Source of the DNA: Schistosoma mansoni
Lineage: Eukaryota > Platyhelminthes > Trematoda > Strigeidida > Schistosomatidae
Assembly (NCBI RefSeq): GCF_000237925.1
Contig: NC_031495.1
Location: 50,633,925 to 50,697,924, forward strand
Direction: 5' to 3'
Length of the DNA stretch: 64,000 nt
The notes beneath the pieces are model-generated. The model was not told the DNA's origin, did not search any database, and worked only from the letters and a program-made list of their open reading frames with translations. Position numbers and translations under genes: made by a program. Every line of letters starts with the position of its first letter. Position 1 is the stretch's first letter. This document shows, piece after piece, positions 13,481 to 24,300 of the stretch.

Positions 13481-13484
13481 GTCA

Positions 13485-14755
13485 TAATTGCAGTTAACCC
13501 TTTTTCTTTCGGACTGACAGATGCGCTAATTGCCACAGGTATCTCACGAGTTGAGGTTTGTGACTAATTTATGTCTATTCCTCGACAAAGAACCGCTATT
13601 TTAGACAAATCGTTATATATGAACTGTTTCTCATTTATCTCTATCTTGTGATTAGACGCTTGGTTAGATTTAACATTATGTTTGCGTACAATGTGTGGCT
13701 GTCACAGCAGACCCGATGGGCCTTGCAGAATCCAGAATGATGGTCTGTGCCTCACTAATATTTTTTACTATCAATTGAAAGTTCTCAATTATCCGTACTG
13801 AGTCCTGGATTTCTTGCTCTGTCCGTGCGAACATAACCGGAGATCCATGACCACAGCCATCACTTGTCGTAGTCTGAAGGGTTTATAATTGCTGGCGTTG
13901 CGTAATCCGAACACTTCTACTCGGTTCCCTTGATTCGTGTTGTATGCAAACTGTCTCTGCACACAACTTTTGGAAAACGCATAAACGTCCATATTTGATC
14001 ACTTGTACTGTATACTTTTCTTGTCACCTGGTTAGTCTTTTCATCATATTACATACTTACATTTCAAATAGTAAGTAATGTAAAAATTAAGTTGCTAAAA
14101 TTATCTAAAACAAACAATATGTAACCGTGAGTTGAAATAAAACTTTAACGACTTCTTGATATTCTTGACATGGGCAGTGGTAATTTTTTTATATAGTTTT
14201 ACTGAATGCTTAAAGCTCTGTCCTCGATCAACTTCAGTCGTTCTCAGAGGGAGTATAGTGAATGAAGAATTAATGGGGATAACCAATTTAGTATTTAATG
14301 AACTACTGTACAGTTGTTTAATAAAGTGGGAAAATCATATATCAAATACATCATTTGCATATCTTTGAGTTGTCTCTTACAAGCCTCGTTGTTCCTTCCT
14401 TCTTGTTGTTATCTTGCTTGCTTTCAGTACCCTTCTCTCTTACCCTCATTTCAATCTTCTCAGCGTTTATCTCGCAAATATTATACTCCCGACTGGTGTT
14501 GCATACTACTTATGTCCGTGAACATAAGCACACACCATAGAAGTACGTCTGAAGTTTGTTTACTACTAAATCTTCGAAACAATGAGTTAATTTTCAGATT
14601 TTAGTCATAAAACACCCACACACTTCGTGGTTGAGTCATCTTAGTTTGTCTGCATTCAACAGGTCAGTAAGACCTTTCACCATTTTAGTCCCTTGTCGTT
14701 TTACTTGCTTTAGCAAATCTTATTTATACGTAGAACAAAGTCTCGCATCTTAAAT
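13485..14755. other. No recognisable gene
   Basis: Several 60-95 codon frames occur on both strands without motif or splice support. I see nothing that can be named. Confidence 0.35.
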
Positions 14756-14756
14756 C

Positions 14757-15080
14757 TCATTTTCCAAGCTTTGAGTACAATAATGAAGATACCATCAGTA
14801 TTGTAGTTTGACAACTCTTTACCAGTAACACCTGTAATGGAATCGCGCACACCCAGTTAAAATCAGAAGTCAGAAGCGAGGAGGTTAGAAGATATATTTG
14901 ATGGGTTTTCAATATATCGAGAAGTGACTGATCTAATCTGGCTAATAATCGTAGGAGATTCTCCCCACGTCGTTCTGTAACGTGATCTGGTACGGATGCA
15001 TGACCGAGCGCCTTCAGGCAAACGAGTTCACTAAAACTAATGTGGTCAGCATCCAATGTCGAACACTTTCAAAGCTATTG
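14757..15080 (-). repeat. Second copy of the 826-1140 dispersed repeat
   Basis: The minus strand aligns over about 300 bp with 826-1140. It retains a 99-codon open frame that is interrupted in the other copy. It is probably a fragment of the same LTR element family, lying about 240 bp upstream of the first recognised PDSS1-type exon. I attach no function to the frame. Confidence 0.5.
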
Positions 15081-15320
15081 ATTTTGGGGAACTATTCACA
15101 GCTACAACACGTTCTTACTAGAAGTAACTTTTAATGTCCAGCTATTGACTAGTTTAACCTGTAACTGTAAGTCTTCCTACTCCAACTCCTCAAAGTTGGT
15201 GGGGGTTCAAATGTTGCGTTACTGGAATTGATGGTTGTTTTCCATTGGGCATTAACGTATAGGCTTTTTGATGCTGGAGTCAAAGTTTGTACTTATACTT
15301 GAGGTATTTTGAAGTTTCAG

Positions 15321-18300
15321 AGGCTTACGCACTCAAGTGTGTACTTGTCACGTCTTCCAGACCACGACTCCAAGGAGCTTTTACAAAATGCCCTTAAAGA
15401 TTTACATCTAATTGTGTCTGAAATAAAACATGTAGTTTATTATTCAGCCTTATTAGCATTTCTGCATCACAGAGTCTATGTCCAGCGTTTCCTGTATTCC
15501 GAGACTTGCTACGCTATCAGTTTGAATCTCAGGGAAAACTTGTTCGTCCATTGCTGGTTACTCTCGCAGCAGCCTGCGCAAATTCACACATAGAATGCAA
15601 CTCTCCCCTTATTGTAAGATATGAGTCACCTGAAACAGATGATGTTAGGAATCTAGGTAAGTCCTGATGCAATTTACTTCTAATTGGATTTATTTAGCAT
15701 ATTTAGTCTCTCCCAAACAACATGAGATTGCCAAAATTGCGGAAATGATCCATACAGCCAGTCTTATTCACGATGACTTAATTGACTCAGCAGCTGTCCG
15801 AAGGGGGAAAACATCGGCTTACAAGGCCTTTGGACATAGAGAGGTTAGTTAACATTACTATGTAAAGCGTTATGAACTAAAAAAATAATTGACACCTCTA
15901 GCAGAGTGGCTCTCAGTTGTTCTGTAAGACATAAAAAAGTTCAGTATCGTTACTAAGGGAAATGTAACTGAATGCTGTTACCTTCAAATGTCATTTCGCA
16001 CTAGGAACGGGCTGTCTATAACCTGTTTTTATTGATAAAATCATTTGTCATTTTTCGTATATTGACATGCAGGTATGGTTGGTAGGTGTTATTTTTTATA
16101 TAGAAGATCAAAACATTATGTTGGTTTTTCTTATGTATTACTAAAGTTAAAGGTGCTGTACTCTTCAAGACATATCAAGTTAGCAAAAAACTTACATACA
16201 CAATCACTCACTTATTGACTCGAAAAATTTTAGTGAGGAAACAAAAAAAGTAACTAGCTTGCACTAGTTCATTTTTGATTTTCCGTTACTAACGAAAGAA
16301 ATATGAAGTTGTACAGTTTAGTGTATTTGTATCACTAGTCTACAACGGCAGTTTGAGAATATCCTGATGCAGTTTAACGAACAATATAAGTTATGTGCAA
16401 ATAACAGTTCTTTTAGAAATATCCAGAAACAAACATCATCCACAATTAGAATCTGTTACAAATGCGAATTGGCCCAAATTGCCAAATCAAATCAGTGCAA
16501 CAGCTATAAACTAACAGGATGAGCAGCAAAACACTAGAAACGATAGCATGAATAATCGTGAGAAGGACTGATTACTTAGAATGTTCAAAAAAAGTTTGTT
16601 TGAGTGAATTACGAAAAACAGTATCTGGGGCAATGTGGGGAAGAAATACATTTGCTCCACGGTGACCAACTCTTAGCCATGTCACCTAATGTGAATCACC
16701 GATCATGACTATCTCGCGAACCACAACCACGTAATCTACATCTACTACTACCAAGTTTCAAAAACTAATTTTGTTGTCGTATAAAATAATTCATGTTGCA
16801 GTGGATTTTAACCGCCTTTGTTTATAAGAGACAGAGTTTACAACGTATATTTCCCTTTATACTTAAGTCATTATCAGGTTAACATCTTACGTAACGACGA
16901 ATGGCTTTTTTTACCTTATTATAGTCTGAATCAATCCATATTTCCTATTTTGCACATGGTATATCAGTTCTAGCTTTTTGTTAACCCAGATCTAGCAAAT
17001 CTCACAGTGTATTGTTTCAAAATGTCTGCACGCTTTTTCTTCAGGCAGTTTTGGGAGGAGACTTCATACTGACACATTCATCTCGTTTATTAGCCCAGAT
17101 AGGAGATACTGGAGTGATAGCTGTTCTTTCTCAAGTTATTGAAGATCTCATTCATGGTTCGTCTCTGCTTGTTCTATGTTAATCACCTTTCGTTTATAGG
17201 TGAAATGATGCAGCTTGCACCCAACAGCGATGATGATGACAAAAGGTTTCAAACCTATTTGACGAAAACCTACCGAAAAACAGCGAGTCTTATTGCTAAC
17301 AGTTGTAAAGCAGTAAGCTTATATATGTCTGGCTCTTAACATAATAGTATTTCTAGTTTGTGAATTTGATATCTTTTAGATTTATTGAATGCTGATGCAG
17401 TAGACGTAGCTAGGATGTGTTAAAGTTGATCCTTAATTCAGGATCATTATAACAGTCTCTTCCACAACGTTTTCACTCTCCTCAAGTGTTCATATATTAT
17501 GAATATCAAATGGGTTATCTATAAGAAATTACCCTAATAAAATATCTATCATTTTATCGTGACCATGAGTATAAGCTACCTTCCACGAATCCGAATAAGT
17601 ATATAAATACTCGTTCCCGATCGTTGCTGCTACCTTGACGTGGTGGTCGGGCTTGCCTATCGTGATGAACCAATCGAGCTATGCTGGCTGAAACAATCGT
17701 TCCTCAAGGTCCTACCATGCCAGACAGGTCGGTTGAAGAGCGGTGAGACTAAAAGCAGCAAACCCAAGGTCCGAAGGCGAAGTCGTACTGCTGACTGTAC
17801 AGAGGTGTGACAGCAGTAAGGTGTTTCCTTCAGACAACCAGCATGGCAGCGATGCTGCCTTCCCACAAGGAGGGGTGGGGTTAGAAAAGGTCGACCCTAA
17901 AAATGCACACCTCGCCTTATCCCACGGATATCCGTCTCCGGCGGTAAGGTTTTTTTGAAGAACGGAGCTAACACAAAAAGTACCCACAAAAAGGTCGTGT
18001 GTGACCGACCTCAAGCAGTTGTCCCTTGGGCACTGCGGTCACGCTCTCAGGTCATTAAGACCACTTGTAACCCAATTTCCTTTTCAGGTACCTCTAGAAG
18101 AATCCTTCCACGGTGTGGGCGACCGGGAAGTGATAACTGCCCTCATACCTCTAACAACACTCAAGACCACTGTATTCATAATCAATCTCCTTCTTCACTT
18201 CCTACTATTCCTTCTACCTTGACTTTCAACACTAAACTTCCTGTTCCGGTTTCCTCCTCAAGTGTCACCATGGCCAACGATTCTAGTGCGCGAAACGCTG

Positions 18301-21300
18301 TCCCAGGTCTACTAAAACCTCGCTCCAAACTACACATTGGAGCCTTCAACGTACGTACCCTATGCCAAATCGGTCAACAGGCCTCCTTAGCTAAAACTCT
18401 AGAATCTCGTACCATTGATGTATGCTGTGTCTCCGAAACACGCATACAGGATCCCAGTGTGGTCATTCACTTGACCTCACCTCGCCAAAATGGACAGCCG
18501 ACGAAATACACCCTCCGTGTATCTGGCGACCCGTTGGCTAGTTCTCGCGGACTTGCAGGTGTAGGCATAGCACTAAGTACAAGGGCAGAACAGGCACTAC
18601 TAGAATGGATCCCCGTTAACAGTCGCCTGTGTGCTGTCCGGCTAAATGGCTCCGTAAGAACTCGGAAGGATAGGGACACACGTCGTTGCCTTTTCGTCGT
18701 TTCTGCCTACGCTCCCACTGACTGCAGCCATGATGAAGTGAAAGATGACTTTTACAGAAAACTCTCTGAGCTTCTTCAGAAAGCTAAGCGCTCAGACATA
18801 GTAGTCGTAGCGGGTGACTTTAATGCCCAGGTAGGCAGCTTAAATCAAACAGAAAGACATTTAGGTGGGTGTTTTAGTATTCCGGCTCAACGAACCGATA
18901 ATGGTGATCGTCTGTTGCAACTATGCTCAGACAATCGTTTATTTTTAGCAAGCACTAATTTTAAGCATAAGGAGAGACATCGTCTAACATGGCGACCACC
19001 TGCACCAAACCAACGATGGACTCAAATAGACCATATTGTCATCAGTCATCGTTGGAGAGGCTCAATAGAAGATTGTCGCTCGTATTGGAATACTTGTTTA
19101 GACTCTGATCACGCTTTAATACGAGCGCGCATTTGTCTGCGCCTCAATGGACGCAGGAAAATTACACTAAGAAGACCCATTAGGATTGAACTGGAGGACG
19201 AGAAAGCCAAATGCGAATTCCAGAAACAACTGAGTTCACATCTAGGCAGTTCTGTAAACGAGACTGACCCAGATGCTGCTTGGAAAGACATACGAACAGC
19301 TGTGGAAACAGCAGTCACATCTATTAGTCATTTAAACCATAGGGCTCCAAAAAACCAGTGGATTTCTTCTAAGTCTATTTCACTGATGGATTCGCGTAAA
19401 CTCATCCCATCAGGCTAAGAACACGACGAAGAGCGTAAACAAATTAGATCTAGGTTAACTAAAAGTCTAAGGAACGATCGTGAGCAGAGGTGGGCAATGA
19501 AAGCAAAAGAGATGGAAAAGGCTGCGGCATAGGCAACACCAGGCAACTATTCAGACTAATNNNNNNNNNNNNNNNNNNNNNNNNNNNNNNNNNNNNNNNN
19601 NNNNNNNNNNNNNNNNNNNNNNNNNNNNNNNNNNNNNNNNNNNNNNNNNNNNNNNNNNNNNNNNNNNNNNNNNNNNNNNNNNNNNNNNNNNNNNNNNNNN
19701 NNNNNNNNNNNNNNNNNNNNNNNNNNNNNNNNNNNNNNNNNNNNNNNNNNNNNNNNNNNNTCAAATCAGTGCAACAGCTATAAACTAACAGGATGAGCAG
19801 CAAAACACTAGAAACGATAGCATGAATAATCGTGAGAAGGACTGATTACTTAGAATGTTCAAAAAAAGTTTGTTTGAGTGAATTACGAAAAACAGTATCT
19901 GGGGCAATGTGGGGAAGAAATACATTTGCTCCACGGTGACCAACTCTTAGCCATGTCACCTAATGTGAATCACCGATCATGACTATCTCGCGAACCACAA
20001 CCACGTAATCTACATCTACTACTACCAAGTTTCAAAAACTAATTTTGTTGTCGTATAAAATAATTCATGTTGCAGTGGATTTTAACCGCCTTTGTTTATA
20101 AGAGACAGAGTTTACAACGTATATTTCCCTTTATACTTAAGTCATTATCAGGTTAACATCTTACGTAACGACGAATGGCTTTTTTTACCTTATTATTGTC
20201 TAAATCAATCCATATTTCCTATTTTGCACATGGTATATCAGTTCTAGCTTTTTGTTAACCCAGATCTAGCAAATCTCACAGTGTATTGTTTCAAAATGTC
20301 TGCACGCTTTTTCTTCAGGCAGTTTTGGGAGGAGACTTCATACTGACACATTCATCTCGTTTATTAGCCCAGATAGGAGATACTGGAGTGATAGCTGTTC
20401 TTTCTCAAGTTATTGAAGATCTCATTCATGGTTCGTCTCTGCTTGTTCTATGTTAATCACCTTCCGTTTATAGGTGAAATGATGCAGCTTGCACCCAACA
20501 GCGATGATGATGACAAAAGGTTTCAAACCTATTTGACGAAAACCTACCGAAAAACAGCGAGTCTTATTGCTAACAGTTGTAAAGCAGTAAGCTTATATAT
20601 GTCTGGCTCTTAACATAATAGTATTTCTAGTTTGTGAATTTGATATCTTTTAGATTTATTGAATGCTGATGCAGTAGACGTAGCTAGGATGTGTTAAAGT
20701 TGATCCTTAATTCAGGATCATTATAACAGTCTCTTCCACAACGTTTTCACTCTCCTCAAGTGTTCATATATTATGAATATCAAANNNNNNNNNNNNNNNN
20801 NNNNNNNNNNNNNNNNNNNNNNNNNNNNNNNNNNNNNNNNNNNNNNNNNNNNNNNNNNNNNNNNNNNNNNNNNNNNNNNNNNNNNNNNNNNNNNNNNNNN
20901 NNNNNNNNNNNNNNNNNNNNNNNNNNNNNNNNNNNNNNNNNNNNNNNNNNNNNNNNNNNNNNNNNNNNNNNNNNNNNNNNNNNNCAACACTAAATTAACT
21001 ATTATTAATCCGGTGTTGTTCTTGTTGTGCTAACGAGGTATGGCAACTTGGACCGATGCATATATGTGCCTGGTCCTACGTTGTAGCTGACTGACTGACT
21101 GATAAATACTCGTTAACATCTAAAAATTTGGTTACCACATTAACTGGTTCATATAAATACGACTTATTAGGTTTTGAACACGAAATCGTCAACAGAAAAT
21201 GAATGCTTCTGAGCACGAGGTATATAAAACGTCTCATGTAGATGTTAATGGCATAAGTCATTTGAAAATATTCTCCAAGGTGTTTAAGGGAATGGTCAAC

Positions 21301-24300
21301 GTGGCTCAAAGAGGGTTACTTTTTGAAATAACCTAAATTTTTGACCAAACTGTAGTACATTTTATGAGGAGATATTGGTTTTATTCAAAATTCAATTATG
21401 ATCTGGAAAGAACTCAGTACATTCAAATGGACTTTCCCAATTCTTTTGTGAAGATATTATTGCCAGTACTACTATTATTAACTTGTTTACCAGGAACGAC
21501 ATTTTAATGTAGTTGGCTTTGAGCCACCCAAAGTGTGAGTGACAGTGATACTACTTGGTTGCCCGAACCGAAGTAAGTGAAACAGGGTTTGAACCTGCGA
21601 CCGAGTGACTAAAATTCAAATGCTCTAAACCACTTGGCCACGACTCTGAATATTGCACGAATACTAACCTGATGTTTGCCTTATCCATCATCACTTAACA
21701 CACTCCATTTTTGATTCAGTCCCCTAATCTAGATTAGTGGTTATTTATTTATTTATTTAAATACATAAATATCGGTACAAGAAAGCACCAGATACATATG
21801 CGCCTCACAAACCTCATTCGATTTGTGTGAGGGCTGTGATACTGCCTAGGTGCCCAGACTGAATCAGGTGGTTTTCTTAGAGGGCCACACCCCGAACCTT
21901 TGACCTGAAGGTCTAGTCCACAGGGCAGTGGAGCATCGTGAGGAGATGCAGTCCCATGGTAGCCGGTGACCAACGATTGGTTAATACGCCATTTGTTCCT
22001 TCAGGATACTGGAGCCTANNNNNNNNNNNNNNNNNNNNNNNNNNNNNNNNNNNNNNNNNNNNNNNNNNNNNNNNNNNNNNNNNNNNNNNNNNNNNNNNNN
22101 NNNNNNNNNNNNNNNNNNNNNNNNNNNNNNNNNNNNNNNNNNNNNNNNNNNNNNNNNNNNNNNNNNNNNNNNNNNNNNNNNNNNNNNNNNNNNNNNNNNN
22201 NNNNNNNNNNNNNNNNNNATCGAATTTTATCGATCAACCACCATCTTATCTTAACATAGTGCATGCAATGTTGAGTCATCTAGACTGGTGGCCACATTGC
22301 AGCTTGACCGATAGGATTCGATTTTCACTAAGAAGGACCTGACATACATGACATTGATCACCACCCAGTGATCAATCAATTGTACAAACTATGTCTGTTT
22401 GGTTTTCAGTACTGACTTGAAAAAAATCTACTGATAAGCAAAATTGGGATTTATCATTGAATGGTAAAGCTGTAGTTAAGACGGTTAGTGTTAAAAGTCA
22501 CGTTGAGATTAAACCGAATTGTGTATGATGAGTTGTTATCAGTAAATGTCATAGCCCACATATCTCCCAGTCTTCGTATCATCTGAAGTTATAGGGAATA
22601 ATTGACAGGTCTTGTGTATATCTTTGTGGTTATTGTGAAAGGTTTAATTTCTATCCCTTGGCTAGACTAATCATTTTCTTTTAGGTTGCTATGTTGACTG
22701 TCCCAACGCTATCACAGTGGCACATTGATAATATGTACGAATTTGGAAAACATTTGGGAATGGCATTTCAATTAATCGATGATGTGTTGGACTTTGTAAC
22801 TGATGAGGCGAATCTGGGCAAACCTACTGGGGCAGATCTACAAATGGGTCTTGCAACGGGACCCGTGTTGTTTGCTGCTCAAAGAGTAAGTTCCGAATAA
22901 GCAGGCAGTCAGGTTATTATCATTCATGGTCTGTATTTAGCTTTATAAGCCGTTACACTTTATCTACTGTGAATGATAACTACAACTCCAAAAATTATCT
23001 TCATCAATCCTCATTCTCACAAATTATAATCATAACCATTCAATAACATTCGTTGTTATTTTATATTGCGTCACTTGTATATTCCCATTTTGTGTATTCT
23101 TATATTTTCCAACTCATACAATAGCTTGCGTATGGTCGAAATCATGTTCTATCTAAACGATCTCAGGTCACTAACTGGTCGAAAGTTGAATGCTACCACC
23201 GAATACGAATTCTGACCAAGCCTTTCTGAAACTATATATGTCATTCAGACTACCGTCCTTTAACATTGGTACACTAATGCCGGTTGAAAAACAGACGGGG
23301 TTGACTATTTCTTTAGAAAGTCTTAACATCGATGTCTGTTGTGTATCTGAGATTCGTACTCAAGACTAGTGACATGCTACATATTCTTTCTCCATCTATC
23401 GCTTCGAAAAGCTTGTTTTGTGTGCATTTATCTGGGGACCCTGTGGTATTTTCGTCCGGTTTTGCTGGCGTCAGTGTCACACTAAGCGCTACAGTTGAGG
23501 TAGCATCAACTGTTTGGTTCCGTATTAACAGTCGATTGTGTGCTTTTAGATTGAAAAGCTCTATCAAAGTGAGGAGTCTGTGTAAGAAACAATGTCTTTT
23601 TGTTACCTCCTCCTACCTATCCCTGACAGATGGCAGTCCTGTTGCATTCAAGGATGAGTCCTACCACTAGTTAAATGACTTTCAGAAAGTACATTGGACC
23701 AATATTATAGTACCAGCCGCAGATTTATATGCCTAGGTCAGTTGTCTAAACACAGGAGAGTCATTCGGGTGTCCAGTGAGGACTACAACCTGTTTTTAGC
23801 TAGAACTACCACAACTCGGCTAAAATGCCGGAAATTAGCCTTTTGCCTTCCCAGTCACGCACTTTTGCCCCTAAATGCCCTGGTACTACAATTAGCAGGT
23901 CACTCACGTTCCAATCGTAATAGGAAAATTTGTAATTGGTCTTTCTTCCAACTAATTAGTCGTGTTCAGTTGCGTCTTAATAAACAACTCATGCAAATAC
24001 TACATATTTACCGGCGTTTATTCAGTTGATTGCTGCTCCTCGAAATAGAGCTCTCTTAAAAATACTACTTTTCTCTAACTGTATTGTGATTAGTCGTCCG
24101 CTACTCACCGTTAGATTTTATGTAGTGCAAGTATTATCTTACCTTAGTACTCCTAACATAAAAACCCATTGAGGGACTTTTGGTTTGGGATAGAAATACG
24201 GTCCGATTTCCGACAATTTAATTACAACGTGAATGAGACATTAATATCAGCCTCCTAAATCCTATCAAATTCAAAAAAGTGTTGGCATATCGGGAACGGT

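Noticed and set aside
20319-20586. True in-frame exon duplication in the PDSS1-type gene
   Set aside because: The near identity over introns as well as exons, flanking 200-N gaps and position inside a split LINE favour an assembly artefact; kept only as a flagged possibility.
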